This document shows positions 16,724-26,452 of a stretch of DNA of 64,000 bases, piece by piece. Within the stretch, counting starts at the first letter, position 1. Every line of letters begins with the position of its first letter. This stretch comes from Phyllobacterium chamaecytisi. GTDB lineage: Bacteria > Pseudomonadota > Alphaproteobacteria > Rhizobiales > Rhizobiaceae. The stretch is from positions 62,001 to 126,000 of the forward strand of contig NZ_JAIQWW010000019.1 in assembly GCF_020164455.1 (NCBI RefSeq). Reading direction: 5' to 3'. The translations under genes were made by a program, and so were the position numbers. The notes under the pieces are model-generated. The model searched no databases. It was not told the origin of the DNA and saw only the letters and a program-made list of their open reading frames with translations.

Positions 16724-17000
16724 ATAGAGCGAGATTCGATCATATTGAACCAGTTCTGTTTCTCGGATGGCGAGACAATCCACGCGGAAGGTGGCGAGGT
16801 CGATGTGTTTCCATCGGACGATGCCGCCTGACAAAGTGGTTGGCCGCCAGCCGGAAACCCGAAGGGCCGGGTGAATTCGGGCCAAATCCTTCGGGCTTCG
16901 GCTTCGTCCGATGGAAAGACATCGGCCTTGTCAAACCCCTTGACCTTGTCCACGAATTCCCTCCGGCAGAACGATTCAATATGGTCGAATCTCGCTCTAT
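16724..17000. repeat. Pair of inverted element copies between dnaN and recF
   Basis: Two diverged copies of a roughly 100-bp element face each other. The outer 27 bases (16724-16750 against 16974-17000) match at 25 positions, and an inner 14-bp block TTTCCATCGGACGA (16808-16821, 16904-16917) is perfect. The distance from outer to inner block is nearly equal on the two sides (77 and 76 bases), so this is a true inverted duplication and not chance. GC-rich small stems lie in the centre. It looks like an interspersed extragenic palindrome of rhizobial genomes. Confidence 0.8.
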
Positions 17001-17011
17001 GCTTAGCGGTG

Positions 17012-18130
17012 CTATACCCGCATTGGCATGAGCACATAAAGCGCATTTTCGTCGCCCGTATCACGCACCAGCGTTGGCGAGCCTGCATCGGCCAGCATGA
17101 AAATCGCCTCTGATCCCGTCAACTGGCCCGTAATATCGAGCAAATATTTGGCATTGAAGCCGATCTCGATCGGATCTGAGTCATAGTCCGCGGCAAGCTC
17201 GTCCGTGGCACTGCCGGAATCAGGATTGTTGACGGTGAGTGTCAATTGGCCATCGGCGATGGTCAGCTTGACGGCGCGGCCGCGCTCGCTCGAAATCGTC
17301 GAGACGCGATCGACAGCGGAAGCAAAGCTTTGACGGTCGATCGTCAGCTTCTTGTCATTGCCGGAGGGAATGACGCGCTGGTAATCAGGGAAGGTACCGT
17401 CGATCAACTTCGAGGTGAGGACGACCGAGCCAATCGTGAAGCGGATTTTGGTCTCCGAGAGTTCGACGGTCACGACGATATCCGGATCATCGACAAGTTT
17501 TTGCAGTTCAGCGACGGTCTTGCGTGGAATGATGATGCCGGGCATGCCTTCAGCACCTGACGGGGCTTCAAGCTCGGCACGGGCAAGGCGGTGGCCGTCG
17601 GTGGCAACTGCCCGCAACTTCAGCGCACCCTCGCTCTCGATCGCATGCAAATAGATACCGTTAAGGTAATAGCGCGTCTCTTCCGTGGAAATGGCGAATT
17701 GCGTCCGGTCGATCAAGCCTTTCAGCGCGGTTGCTGGCATGCGGAATGTGTGCGTGAAGGAGCCAGCTGTAAGCTCGGGAAAGTCCGATTGCGGCAGACA
17801 CTGCAGGCGGAAACTCGACCGGCCCGAGGTAACCGCCATGGAATTGCCGTCGGTATTGGTTGCTAGCAAGACCTCCGCGCCATCAGGCAGCTTGCGGACG
17901 ATATCGTAGAGAAGATGCGCCGGAACTGTTGTCGCGCCAGCCTGGTCCACCTGCGCCGCCGTCGCTTCCGTCACTTCGAGATCAAGGTCGGTAGCCTTGA
18001 GGGCAAGGCTTGCGCCATCGGCGTTCAACAGAACATTCGACAGGATCGGAATGGTGTTACGCCGTTCGACTACACGATGCACATGGTTGAGCGACTTCAG
18101 AAGATTGGAACGTTCAAGAGTTACACGCAT
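17012..18130 (-). CDS. dnaN: DNA polymerase III sliding clamp (beta subunit)
   Basis: A 372-residue clamp, standard length, with three repeated domains. RSNLLKSLNHVHRVVERRNTIPILSNVLL opens domain 1, FPDYQRVIP closes domain 2 and the C-terminal YVLMPMRV gives the usual hydrophobic end. The protein encircles DNA and tethers the replicase and partner proteins. It lies 174 bp downstream of dnaA on the same strand; the gap holds a possible terminator, so dnaN may also have its own promoter. Confidence 0.97.
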   Translation of the reverse strand: MRVTLERSNLLKSLNHVHRVVERRNTIPILSNVLLNADGASLALKATDLDLEVTEATAAQVDQAGATTVPAHLLYDIVRKLPDGAEVLLATNTDGNSMAVTSGRSSFRLQCLPQSDFPELTAGSFTHTFRMPATALKGLIDRTQFAISTEETRYYLNGIYLHAIESEGALKLRAVATDGHRLARAELEAPSGAEGMPGIIIPRKTVAELQKLVDDPDIVVTVELSETKIRFTIGSVVLTSKLIDGTFPDYQRVIPSGNDKKLTIDRQSFASAVDRVSTISSERGRAVKLTIADGQLTLTVNNPDSGSATDELAADYDSDPIEIGFNAKYLLDITGQLTGSEAIFMLADAGSPTLVRDTGDENALYVLMPMRV

Positions 18131-18246
18131 GATAAACCGGTCTCGCTGACTTCAATTCCAGCCAAAGCACCGCGGGTTTGCCGCACTTTTCTGGGGAGGG
18201 AAACGCAATTTTCCCAAGGTCAGGCAAATTGGCAGATATTTACCGC

Positions 18247-18288
18247 AAAAAGCAAGTCTGCGGCGGGCAACAGTGTGCCATACCGCAG
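18247..18288 (-). terminator. Possible dnaA terminator
   Basis: CTGCGG (18258-18263) and CCGCAG (18283-18288) pair across a 19-base loop. On the minus strand a TTTTT run follows 5 bases after the stem. The long loop makes it weak. Confidence 0.35.
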
Positions 18289-18304
18289 CCTTTCTGTTGA
18301 TAAA

Positions 18305-19843
18305 CTATTGAGCCTGATCGTTGATCAAACGCTTGAGCAACTCCAGCTCTTGCGACAATTTCTGGTCCTTGCCGACGATATCCTCGATCTTGCGGACCGC
18401 ATGAAGAACCGTGGTGTGATCGCGACCACCGAAGCGGCGGCCAATTTCCGGCAGCGAACGGGGTGTCAGTGTCTTGGCGAGATACATAGCGATTTGACGG
18501 GGTTTAACGATCGTGCGCGTGCGCCGGTTCGATAGAAGGTCCTGCTTTGACACGTTGTAGTGCCGAGCAACGATGCGCTGGATCTCCTCTATGCGGATAC
18601 GCTTGGCTTCGCCGCCGCGCATCAGATGGCTCAGGAGTTCATCGACGCGATCGACAGAGAGATTAGGCTCGAATGTCTGGCGGAAGAGGAGCTGATTGAA
18701 TGCACCTTCGAGTTCGCGGCCGCTGCCGGTGACGGACTGGGCAACGTGATCAAGAATTTCCGGCGAGATGTCGAGCGAATGGTCTTCCGTCTGGGCGGCG
18801 ACGAGGCGGCGCTTCAGGATTTCGAGGCGCATCGCATAGTCCGGCGAGATCATTTCAAGCGCGACACCGCCTTGGAGCCGCGAACGAACACGCGGGTCCA
18901 GCGATTCAAGCTCGGACGGCGGACGGTCGGCGGCGACCACGACCTGCTTGGCGCTGTCGAGCAGCGTATTGATCAGATGGCAGAATTCATGCTGGATCGA
19001 CTTGCCCTGCAGAAACTGCATGTCGTCGATGATCAGCAGATCGATGTCGCGGAGCTGTTCCTTGAACGATAATGCGTTGTTGTCGCGGATGGCGGTGGCA
19101 AAGCGCCACATGAAATATTCGGCGGTGAGATACACGACGCGGGCACGCTCCGGACGCTTCAACGCTTCAGCGGCAATTGCTTGCAAGAGGTGTGTCTTGC
19201 CCAGGCCAACTGAGGCGTGAATGAACAGCGGATTGAAGCGGACAGCGCTGGCGCCTGCGTCAGCAATCGTGCGCGCAGCAGCAAGCGCAACGCGGTTGGG
19301 TGTGCCATCGACAAAGGTGTCGAATGTATAGCGCGGGTCGAGCGGCGAACCGAAGACGGAATTCTGGGCGCGGTCGACAAAATGCGTAGGTGTTTTCTTG
19401 TCCTGCGTGGTGTTGCCAACCGGAAAGACGGGCTTTTCGCGGAGGAGGGCACGGCTGTCGGCGCGCACCGTGGTTTCCGTATCGCAAGCCGGGCGGGTGG
19501 CGCGGCTGGCGCTGCGGAAAACGATCTCAACCTTGAGCGTCTGCTCATCTTCTTCACGCCAGAGGGCAGTGATCATGTCGCAGTAGTGATTGTTGATCCA
19601 CGAGCGCAGGAAGGCGGTCGGAACCGACAGGCGAACGATGCTCTTTGATGTCTCATCCAGTTTCAGGCGGCCGAACCAGCTCGAATAAACCTCGCTTCCG
19701 AGTTTCGCTTTCAGCTTGAGCTTGACGCGCTCAAAAATCAGCTCCCCCTGGCTGCTGGCCGTGTCCATTTTATCCCCTTCCATATGGAGCGGGACCATGG
19801 CTGCCTTTGAGCCGTTTTCCATTATTCCGCTGGTCATTGTCAT
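18305..19843 (-). CDS. dnaA: Chromosomal replication initiator DnaA
   Basis: A 512-residue initiator. Domain I is at about residues 33-115, followed by a variable linker; the AAA+ domain has Walker [11 protein letters not shown] (211-220) and Walker [11 protein letters not shown] (269-278); the C-terminal DNA-binding domain has the signature [12 protein letters not shown] (471-482). It starts duplex opening at the origin. The start at 19843 has GGATGAGG just upstream; MENGSK and MDTASS are possible internal starts. A long control region of about 770 bp lies upstream. TGTTGATAA just beyond the stop (18296-18304) is one mismatch from a DnaA box. Confidence 0.97.
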   Translation of the reverse strand: MTMTSGIMENGSKAAMVPLHMEGDKMDTASSQGELIFERVKLKLKAKLGSEVYSSWFGRLKLDETSKSIVRLSVPTAFLRSWINNHYCDMITALWREEDEQTLKVEIVFRSASRATRPACDTETTVRADSRALLREKPVFPVGNTTQDKKTPTHFVDRAQNSVFGSPLDPRYTFDTFVDGTPNRVALAAARTIADAGASAVRFNPLFIHASVGLGKTHLLQAIAAEALKRPERARVVYLTAEYFMWRFATAIRDNNALSFKEQLRDIDLLIIDDMQFLQGKSIQHEFCHLINTLLDSAKQVVVAADRPPSELESLDPRVRSRLQGGVALEMISPDYAMRLEILKRRLVAAQTEDHSLDISPEILDHVAQSVTGSGRELEGAFNQLLFRQTFEPNLSVDRVDELLSHLMRGGEAKRIRIEEIQRIVARHYNVSKQDLLSNRRTRTIVKPRQIAMYLAKTLTPRSLPEIGRRFGGRDHTTVLHAVRKIEDIVGKDQKLSQELELLKRLINDQAQ

Positions 19844-20615
19844 CGCCTCATCCTGATATTGTCGTTCGGGTCACGCCCGTATTTTGCAAAATGAATTCCG
19901 GCCAACCGCCCCAGTGGTCAGCCCGAACAGTCTAAAAGCTAAAGGGTAGAGGTCTCAGCGATAACGCAGTGCCGGACTGAATAAATCTGGTCCAGAATAT
20001 GTATAACTACCACGTTCGCATCCCTCTCAATTTAGGCGCAGTAAAACTCTCGCCCGGCTCTCGCCAGCGTCGTCGACTCGCTCTTGTTTTTGAAACAACT
20101 CAAATCGTAAGATTTGAGTACTGACAAAATCTACCCGTCACGCAAACAATAAAATCTGCGCCCGACCCTACATTTACTAAGCCTGTTAAATGGGTTTCTG
20201 CCCACCCCTTCGATGTCTGGACCTTACAAAAACCTTTGCAGGAAGGGCAAGTGCGCCCCAAGGGTTTTTTGATGAATTAAAGGTTAACGATTTTGCTTTT
20301 TTTTTAACAGTCTTTGAGACAAAGAGGAAAAATCGTTCTGATTCAAAGCCTTTTTTGGGCTGTACATTTTGTTGCAGTGCGGACTCATGTCGGCAAAAAA
20401 AAATATTAAATTATCGCTTGACAGAGGCTGAGGCGGGAGATTCTCCACGCCCGCTTTACGCCGTAATGACTACCTTCCATAACCCATTGAAAACAAAGGC
20501 AAATTGATGATTGACGCTTTTTGTCCTAGCGAGTTTGTGACCGCCATATGTCATGGTTTTGATAAGCCACGATCTTTTCCTTGGGAAACGAATTTATTCC
20601 CACAGAATCACTCAA
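19844..20615. promoter_or_regulatory. Long dnaA upstream region
   Basis: No gene is supported. For dnaA (minus strand) a weak promoter pair TTGAGA/TTATAC may lie near 20000-20030. A perfect 9-bp palindrome ACTCAAATC-GTAA-GATTTGAGT occupies 20098-20119. A bulged hairpin GGCGGGAG/CTCCACGCC lies at 20432-20451. Five GANTC sites (20075, 20340, 20392, 20439, 20605) and TTAACGAT (20285-20292) are cell-cycle-type motifs in this class. The 20250-20420 part is AT-rich with A and T runs. No DnaA-box cluster was found. Confidence 0.5.
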
Positions 20616-20646
20616 AACAAAAAACCCGGCTAACGAGCAGCCGGGT
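20616..20646 (-). terminator. rpsT terminator
   Basis: ACCCGGCT (20624-20631) and AGCCGGGT (20639-20646) form a perfect 8-bp stem with a 7-base loop. On the minus strand it is followed by TTTTTTGTTTT, a textbook intrinsic terminator 28 bp after the rpsT stop. Confidence 0.9.
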
Positions 20647-20673
20647 CTTCATATATAAAAATGACACGTTTGA

Positions 20674-20940
20674 TCAGGCCGACATGCTCTTCAGGCGAGC
20701 CGACAGGCGGGACACCTTGCGCGAAGCGGTATTCTTGTGAAAGACACCCTTCGATGCAGCACGCATCACTTCCGGTTCAACCGCCTTGAAGGCGATGGAA
20801 GCGGCTGCCTGATCACCGCTTGCTACCGCATCTTCAAACTTGCGAAGGAAGGTGCGCACGCGGGAGCGGCGGGACTTGTTGACTTCGGTGCGGGCTTCGA
20901 TCTTACGCGCCGCTTTTTTGGCCGAAGGAGTGTTGGCCAT
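20674..20940 (-). CDS. rpsT: 30S ribosomal protein S20
   Basis: An 88-residue, strongly basic, alanine-rich protein starting [20 protein letters not shown] and ending with [19 protein letters not shown], the S20 hallmarks. S20 binds 16S rRNA during early 30S assembly. It forms a single-gene unit with a strong predicted promoter at 21032-21060 and a clear terminator, upstream of dnaA as in many Rhizobiales. Confidence 0.98.
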   Translation of the reverse strand: MANTPSAKKAARKIEARTEVNKSRRSRVRTFLRKFEDAVASGDQAAASIAFKAVEPEVMRAASKGVFHKNTASRKVSRLSARLKSMSA

Positions 20941-21031
20941 GTTGCCTCTCTTTTCTGTCAGCTAATCGGCAGCGTTAAAGCGGCCGTCACAAAATAATAG
21001 GGCGGCCAAGAGGCCACCGAACGTTGTCGGG

Positions 21032-21060
21032 CTTATAGATGACGTTTGCTTTTGCGTCAA
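21032..21060 (-). promoter_or_regulatory. rpsT promoter
   Basis: Minus-strand TTGACG (21060-21055) and TATAAG (21037-21032) with exactly 17-bp spacing, about 90 bp before the rpsT ATG. This is the best sigma-70-type promoter in the window and fits a ribosomal protein gene. Confidence 0.8.
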
Positions 21061-21084
21061 CTTGGAATCTACGCGATTTTGCCC

Positions 21085-21858
21085 TTACCGGTTTTTGAAA
21101 TCCGGCGTGCGTTTTTCCGCAAAGGCGTTCATTCCCTCGCGTTGATCCTCAAGCGCGAACATGGAATGAAACACACGCCGTTCGAACCTCAAGCCTTCTG
21201 CGAGCGTCGTTTCGTAGGCACGGTTAATGGTCTCCTTGGTCATCATGACGACGGGCAAGGAGAAAGATGCAATTTTCCCGGCGGCCTTCATGGCTTCGTC
21301 GATCAGTTCACCGGCGGGCACCACACGCGAGACCAACCCGCTGCGTTCTGCCTCGTTGGCATCCATCATGCGCCCGGTCAGGCACATGTCCATGGATTTC
21401 GACTTGCCAACAAAACGGGTAAGCCGTTGCGACCCCCCCATGCCAGGCATGACGCCGAGTGTGATTTCCGGCTGGCCGAATTTTGCGTTATCGGCGGCAA
21501 TAATGAAGTCACACATCATGGCGAGCTCGCAGCCGCCGCCGAGCGCATAGCCGGCGACGGCGGCGATCAGTGGCTTGCGTAACCGCGTTACCCGCTCCCA
21601 TTCGCTGAAATAGTCGCCAAGATAGGCATCGGCGAACTCCAGTGTTTGCATCTCCTTGATATCAGCGCCTGCTGCAAAGGCTTTTTCCGAACCGGTGAGT
21701 ACTATGGCGCCGATGGTATTGTCCTTATCAAAAGCTTCAAGCGCTTCGGCAAGTTCGGCCAATAACGCTGAGTTCAAGGCATTGAGCGCTTTGGGGCGAT
21801 TGAGTTGAATGAAGCCGACCTTTTCGCGCGTCTCGACGATGATGTTTTCGTAAGTCAT
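21085..21858 (-). CDS. Enoyl-CoA hydratase/isomerase
   Basis: A 257-residue crotonase read from ATG 21858 (MTYENIIVE), with GGAGG 8 bases before. The oxyanion-hole segment [10 protein letters not shown] is near residue 62, and the second glutamate-bearing helix [28 protein letters not shown] is near 105-130, as in mitochondrial-type short-chain hydratases of fatty acid beta-oxidation. It follows mutM by 15 bp and probably shares the deoB-mutM transcript. The exact substrate range is unknown. Confidence 0.93.
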   Translation of the reverse strand: MTYENIIVETREKVGFIQLNRPKALNALNSALLAELAEALEAFDKDNTIGAIVLTGSEKAFAAGADIKEMQTLEFADAYLGDYFSEWERVTRLRKPLIAAVAGYALGGGCELAMMCDFIIAADNAKFGQPEITLGVMPGMGGSQRLTRFVGKSKSMDMCLTGRMMDANEAERSGLVSRVVPAGELIDEAMKAAGKIASFSLPVVMMTKETINRAYETTLAEGLRFERRVFHSMFALEDQREGMNAFAEKRTPDFKNR

Positions 21859-21873
21859 CCGAACTTCCTCCAA

Positions 21874-22764
21874 TCAATGCTGACAAACGGGACAGTAAAA
21901 CGTCGAACGCCCGCTCTGAACCATGCGCGACACCGTGCCATGGCAGCCCTTGCGCGGGCAAGGCTGACCTTCTCGGTCGTAAACGGAAAAGGAGTGCTGG
22001 AAGTAGCCAAGAGCGCCGTCGGCTTGCCTGTAGTCCTTGAGGCTCGATCCACCCGCCTTGATCGCGTCGCCGATGACAGAGCGAATCGAAGTGGCAAGTC
22101 GTCTGGACATGTCCGTGGCTGTGCCGTTCTCGCCTGATATGCTCCCGGCCATACGCGATGGTGAAAGCTCAGCCCGCCATAGCGCTTCGCACACATATAT
22201 ATTGCCGAGACCGGCTATGAGCTTCTGATCGAGCAGTGCGGCTTTCAATGGAGCGGCCTTGTTTGCAAACAACTTCGCCAGAAGCGACCCGTCCAGACGG
22301 TTGCCTGTAGGTTCGGTGCCGAGATCCTTGATTAGCGGATGCGCATTGAGCTTGCCGGGTTCGGAGAACAACATAAACCCGAAGCGTCGCGGGTCGTTGT
22401 AGATGATGCGTCGCTTGCCGTCTTTCGTGTCCAGATGTAGCACGACATGATCGTGTGCAACGCTTTTCGATCGATCATGATGAAAGGCACCGGGCATATC
22501 ACTACCGTCCTCGTGTTCGATACGGTAGGAGCCGGACATGCCGAGATGGCTGATCAGGCCAAGACCGTCATCGAGATGCGCAATCAGATATTTGGCGCGT
22601 CGTTCGAGCGCCACGATGTGACGACCTGTCAGCCGCTTGGCAAACTGTTCGGGGAAAGGAAAGCGCAGATCGGGACGATTTTGATCGACGGCAAGGATCG
22701 TCGAGCCCTCCATGACCGGCTGCAGTCCGCGTTTGACCGTCTCAACTTCTGGTAGCTCAGGCAT
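21874..22764 (-). CDS. mutM: Formamidopyrimidine-DNA glycosylase
   Basis: A 296-residue Fpg. The invariant MPELPEVE start supplies the catalytic Pro2 and Glu3; [10 protein letters not shown], the H2TH region ([19 protein letters not shown]) and a C-terminal zinc finger (CPRKGC to CPVCQH) follow. It removes 8-oxoguanine and formamidopyrimidines and nicks the abasic site. About 25 residues longer than the E. coli enzyme, the extra lying mainly in loops. Its start overlaps the deoB end by 8 bp. Confidence 0.97.
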   Translation of the reverse strand: MPELPEVETVKRGLQPVMEGSTILAVDQNRPDLRFPFPEQFAKRLTGRHIVALERRAKYLIAHLDDGLGLISHLGMSGSYRIEHEDGSDMPGAFHHDRSKSVAHDHVVLHLDTKDGKRRIIYNDPRRFGFMLFSEPGKLNAHPLIKDLGTEPTGNRLDGSLLAKLFANKAAPLKAALLDQKLIAGLGNIYVCEALWRAELSPSRMAGSISGENGTATDMSRRLATSIRSVIGDAIKAGGSSLKDYRQADGALGYFQHSFSVYDREGQPCPRKGCHGTVSRMVQSGRSTFYCPVCQH

Positions 22765-24001
22765 TTGGAGAGAGGTCTCCGGTTCCCTTCAGGAAACTCC
22801 TGCCATGCAAGCCCGGCGCGATACCGAGATGAGCGGCGACCGTTTCTCCAATATCGGCGAAGGTCGGGCGAATACCGAATGAGGCGTGGGGAAGGTCTGG
22901 ACCGTAGCAGAGGACAGGCACACGTTCGCGCGTATGATCAGTTCCCTTATAGGTCGGGTCGCAGCCGTGATCTGCAGTGAGAATCATAAGATCGCCCGGA
23001 CGCAATTTGGCCAACGCCTCCGGCAGCCGCCGGTCGAAAGCTTCCAGCGCTGCCGCGTACCCGGGCACGTCACGCCTATGGCCATAGAGCATGTCGAAAT
23101 CGACGAAATTGGTGAAGACCAGATCGCCGTCCTGTGCGTCGTCCATGGCGACCAGCGTTTCATCGAAGAGCGCCATATTGCCATTGGCCTTGCGCACCTG
23201 GCCAACGCCCTGATGGGCATAGATATCACCGATCTTGCCGATGGCGATCACCATGCGGCCCGCATCTGTCAGCCGGTCCAGCAATGTCGGCTCCGGCGGC
23301 GGGACAGAATAATCACGGCGATTGCCGGTCCGCGTGAAGGTTGCCCGGGTTTCCCCGATAAAAGGCCTTGCGATGACGCGGCCAATATTGAGCGGATCGA
23401 CAAGCTCGCGAAGAATAGCGCAAAGTTCATAGAGCCGGTCCAAACCGAAATGCACCTCATGCGCGGCAATCTGGATGACGGAATCGGTCGACGTGTAGAA
23501 TATGGGCTTGCCTGTGCGGATATGCTCCTCACCATATTCATCGATGATGTCCGTCCCGGATGCGTGTTTGTTGCCGAGGATGCCAGGTATCTGTGCACGT
23601 TGCATGGCATCTGCTACCAGACTGTCGGGAAATGTCGGAATTTTCTGGGGGAAATAGCCCCAGTTGAACGTAACCGGCACGCCGGCAATCTCCCAATGGC
23701 CGGACGGCGTGTCCTTGCCTCGGGATACTTCTTCCGCCGCACCCCATAGTGCGGACGGAGCAAGCGGCTCCGAAGGGAACGGAAGATCTGACGCGAGATT
23801 GGCGGCGTGGAAGAGACCGAGTGCCTTCAGGTTCGGCAGCTGGAGTGGACCGGAACGCAGTCCGGCTCGATCGCCGGCCCCGGCTGCGCAGGCTTCGACG
23901 ATATGACCGAATGTATTTGAACCTTCATCCCCGAACGCCTTTGCATCTGGCGCCCCGCCGATGCCGAAGGAATCGAGTACAAAAAGGAAAGCGCGAGACA
24001 T
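22757..24001 (-). CDS. deoB: Phosphopentomutase
   Basis: A 414-residue alkaline-phosphatase-superfamily enzyme. The metal site [11 protein letters not shown] (residues 9-19), the phosphate-accepting [10 protein letters not shown] (about 95-104) and the late [19 protein letters not shown] metal motif are intact. It interconverts ribose 1- and 5-phosphate in nucleoside salvage. It is the first gene of the deoB-mutM-enoyl-CoA hydratase run. Functional coupling with DNA repair is not evident; the order is probably historical. Confidence 0.97.
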   Translation of the reverse strand: MSRAFLFVLDSFGIGGAPDAKAFGDEGSNTFGHIVEACAAGAGDRAGLRSGPLQLPNLKALGLFHAANLASDLPFPSEPLAPSALWGAAEEVSRGKDTPSGHWEIAGVPVTFNWGYFPQKIPTFPDSLVADAMQRAQIPGILGNKHASGTDIIDEYGEEHIRTGKPIFYTSTDSVIQIAAHEVHFGLDRLYELCAILRELVDPLNIGRVIARPFIGETRATFTRTGNRRDYSVPPPEPTLLDRLTDAGRMVIAIGKIGDIYAHQGVGQVRKANGNMALFDETLVAMDDAQDGDLVFTNFVDFDMLYGHRRDVPGYAAALEAFDRRLPEALAKLRPGDLMILTADHGCDPTYKGTDHTRERVPVLCYGPDLPHASFGIRPTFADIGETVAAHLGIAPGLHGRSFLKGTGDLSPNA

Positions 24002-24067
24002 GCCTCACTCCGATAGGGTTTTTCCCCACAGATAGGTGAAACTTTGCGCAATGACAAATGTCTGCGA

Positions 24068-24685
24068 TTAGCAGTCTGAACAGGCGACTGATTCACCCTG
24101 CCGCACGCGTCCGTAGGCGGTCTTTGGCATGGTTATTCCGATCGCCGAAGTGCCGTTTGCTTTCGTGATCACATTCTTCATATAGAAGGCCATGAGCGGC
24201 ACATAGCCTATCGACATCTCGACCCGGATCACCGACGTACTCGGGATCAGGATATTTGGATCAAGAGCCACTGCACTTCCGGCCACATAAGGTTTCGAGT
24301 AGACCAGATTGACCTTGCGCCTTGACCACGCAACTGTCGCTACACTGGCTGCAGATATGTCGATGGCGGTGATGGTGATCTGCGGCGTGTCGCGCGTATA
24401 GGGCAGAAGCGTCGCCGTTCCGATATCCATGATATCCTTGATATCCGCCTTGGTGATGGTCTGTTGCTGAGTAACCAGATCTGCGACCATGCTGGTGGCA
24501 CGGCCGAGGTTTTTGTTGAGATCAAGTCCCGCAGTAGCCTCCACGCTACCCATATAGAGCGCGATCATGACAGGCGCGATCAGTGCGAACTCCAGCGCCG
24601 CGACACCGCGCCGATCGCGGAGAAAGCTCCGCATCCATTTCAGCAACGAGACTGCGGTCGGTTTTTGTTTGTTATAGGCTTCCAT
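24068..24685 (-). CDS. TadE-like pilus pseudopilin (downstream copy)
   Basis: A 205-residue TadE/TadG-type protein. The short basic start leads to RRGVAALEFALIAPVMIALYMGSVE at about residues 27-51, the class III prepilin-like cleavage and membrane segment. The rest is periplasmic. Such minor pseudopilins are processed by the same CpaA peptidase as the Flp pilin. It ends with a CSDC pair that could form a disulfide. It follows the second TadE gene on the minus strand with 49 bp between. Confidence 0.88.
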   Translation of the reverse strand: MEAYNKQKPTAVSLLKWMRSFLRDRRGVAALEFALIAPVMIALYMGSVEATAGLDLNKNLGRATSMVADLVTQQQTITKADIKDIMDIGTATLLPYTRDTPQITITAIDISAASVATVAWSRRKVNLVYSKPYVAGSAVALDPNILIPSTSVIRVEMSIGYVPLMAFYMKNVITKANGTSAIGITMPKTAYGRVRQGESVACSDC

Positions 24686-24734
24686 GCGTCACACTTTCGG
24701 AAGAATGAAGGAATGCTTGTTTGAAGGTGCCGGT

Positions 24735-25316
24735 TCAGAGATAGGGTTCGTTTCTCCAGGTCGCGGACGAGAAAAGCAGTATCTTTCCTGTTCCATCGAT
24801 GGTGGCGATGCGAGGTTTCATGAGATCGGTAAAAATCGGCCAGCGATAAAAGACCCGCAGCTGGTTGATGGTGCTGGCTCCGCCCGGTGCGCTCTTGAAT
24901 CCAGTCGAATTGACATCGCCACCTATCTTGAGCGGGATCGTTTTGGGAACGAGGGCGAAGGTGGTGTAGGTGCGCAAATCCACAACCAGGTCGGGACAGT
25001 TCGCCGCCGGCATCAGCAATCTGGTGCAAACCATTTGCTTCAGCTGAGTCAGATTGAGGGTCTTGATCTCACCGGTGCGTAGCTGGCGTGCAATATCGTC
25101 CGTTGCGTTCGCCATGACCTGCTGGGCTGTAAAACTCAGGCTCACCTCGATTACGGCGAAGATCAGCAGGAAGAAGGGCAATGCTATCATCGCGAATTCG
25201 ATTGCAACCGTCCCTCGCTTGTTGGCGAAGAACCGCGCCGCGATAGACCGGCGCGTGCTCTTCGGCCGGTCAGTTGCTTCGGCAGTGCCAAAGAATTTAT
25301 GCATTTTCCCGAACAT
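24735..25316 (-). CDS. TadE-like pilus pseudopilin (upstream copy)
   Basis: A 193-residue protein read from ATG 25316 (MFGKMHKF), with GGGGAAA before it. KRGTVAIEFAMIALPFFLLIFAVIE at about residues 33-57 is the prepilin-type segment; the periplasmic part has one cysteine pair (VCTRLLMPAANCP). It pairs with the TadE gene at 24068, as TadE and TadF do in other loci. The unit is divergent from the main cpa operon. Confidence 0.88.
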   Translation of the reverse strand: MFGKMHKFFGTAEATDRPKSTRRSIAARFFANKRGTVAIEFAMIALPFFLLIFAVIEVSLSFTAQQVMANATDDIARQLRTGEIKTLNLTQLKQMVCTRLLMPAANCPDLVVDLRTYTTFALVPKTIPLKIGGDVNSTGFKSAPGGASTINQLRVFYRWPIFTDLMKPRIATIDGTGKILLFSSATWRNEPYL

Positions 25317-25438
25317 GGTTTCCCCGCGCAATTAGCCCGAAGACAACTCTTACACGTCAGATATTAGAATCTCGTTTGGGGACAACGGCAAATTGCTGGC
25401 AATGGATTTACTTTTTCTCAACCCTATCCCGCGTCGAC

Positions 25439-25882
25439 CTAGCCGCCGCCGCCGATTTGCGCGTCGGATGCCTTCTCGGCAGCGGTTTTCTGCGCGGTCT
25501 CGCAATAGGGCGTGCACGAAAGCGTCTGGACATAGGCCCGGCGATAGACGCGGGTCGTATTGGCGACGCTACGGCTGACCATGACCTGGTCATCGACGAT
25601 AGCAGCGCCGTCCGCATCGATGATGACGATATTGGTGATGCCAAAGCCCTTGCCTGTCAGAACGACCGTACGCGAATCCTTGACCACCGCATCGGCAATC
25701 TCCGGGTCTCCAACGACCACCGTATCGGCTGGACGGGCGAGTTTGAGGATTCTTGCCTGGTTCATCACGATGTGGATGCCGGTATCGGCCTGCGTTGCCG
25801 GCGCAACCGACAAAACTGCAGCCAGGGTCAGCACCGTTGTGAGGACACAGGAACGGATGCTTCGGCTTCTGACGTGAACCAT
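25439..25882 (-). CDS. Short CpaC-N-like (secretin N-domain) exported protein
   Basis: A 147-residue protein with a signal peptide (about 1-32) and one domain matching the N-terminal pilus-assembly domain of CpaC secretins (MNQARILKLARPADTVVVGDPEIADAVV, then VVLTGKGFGITNIVIID). It resembles the first 100 residues of the CpaC encoded at 27950 but has no secretin barrel. The C-terminal tail has CTPYC and a Gly run. It may assist secretin assembly. TTAACCAT lies 27 bp upstream of the ATG. Confidence 0.82.
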   Translation of the reverse strand: MVHVRSRSIRSCVLTTVLTLAAVLSVAPATQADTGIHIVMNQARILKLARPADTVVVGDPEIADAVVKDSRTVVLTGKGFGITNIVIIDADGAAIVDDQVMVSRSVANTTRVYRRAYVQTLSCTPYCETAQKTAAEKASDAQIGGGG

Positions 25883-26212
25883 AGGATAGCCCTTCGAAAA
25901 TTGTTCGGTTAACCATGGCGGGGATTGGTGAAGGAAAGCTTAAATCTTCAAACAGATAATGAAAGTATATGCGAGGCAGCCATTCCGCTGCGCCTTCGCC
26001 GACGAGACTCGCCAGGGCGGTTAAATTTGTAGAAACAGTATAGTTAGAATTTATACCAAATCGGACCGGTATTTTTCATCCTCTGGTGACGTGATTTAAG
26101 GTTTCATGGTGGTTTACATTTTCGTAACGGTATTTCTTAAGCCGAATGCAATGAGCGGCACCTACTTTCCATGAGTATTCAGTGACGCCAGAGGCATGAG
26201 CGTGAGTTCGAC
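25883..26212. promoter_or_regulatory. Divergent control region of pilA and the CpaC-N-like gene
   Basis: This 330-bp AT-rich gap holds no gene. It contains TTAACCAT (25909-25916), the 8-mer described for CtrA targets in Caulobacter, and further TTAA sites at 26021, 26096 and 26137. A usual sigma-70 promoter is not obvious. Confidence 0.45.
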
Positions 26213-26413
26213 ATGAAGCGACCCGTAAAGATCATCTTCGACGTCTTCGCCGATTTTCTGCGCGATAGATCGGGCACGACAGCCATCGAATACACGTTGA
26301 TCGCTTCGATCATCAGCATAGGCATTATGGTTGGTGCAGGTACGCTCGGCACATCGTTGAAGGATCTGTACGCGAGTTTCACCAATGACGTGACGGAAGC
26401 CGCCAACAGATGA
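26213..26413 (+). CDS. pilA: Flp-type IVb pilin
   Basis: A 66-residue prepilin. The basic leader ends in DRSG, followed by TTAIEYTLIASIISIGIMVGAG: the glycine/TTAIEY cleavage site with Glu5-Tyr6 typical of Flp pilins, then a single hydrophobic helix. The mature protein of about 46 residues forms the tight-adherence pilus fibre. It heads the plus-strand pilus genes and is followed by the prepilin peptidase 39 bp later. Confidence 0.93.
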   Translation: MKRPVKIIFDVFADFLRDRSGTTAIEYTLIASIISIGIMVGAGTLGTSLKDLYASFTNDVTEAANR

Positions 26414-26452
26414 CCCGACAGGAATCGATCACTTTTTCGCCGGAACACAACC

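Noticed and set aside
15710-16831. A 373-codon open frame on the plus strand across recF
   Set aside because: It is antisense to a clearly recognisable RecF in GC-rich DNA, has no family features and no ribosome site; it is a codon-bias shadow.
16721-17088. Open minus-strand frames through the dnaN-recF gap
   Set aside because: The frames run through an inverted duplication and the recF N-terminus; the repeat explains them better than a gene.
19844-20615. Replication origin beside dnaA
   Set aside because: No cluster of TTATCCACA-like boxes is visible; in many Rhizobiales the origin lies elsewhere (near hemE). Only one box-like 9-mer near 18296 was noticed.
20190-20740. Plus-strand frames upstream of rpsT
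   Set aside because: They lie in AT-rich control DNA and over the rpsT terminator, with poor ribosome sites and low-complexity translations.
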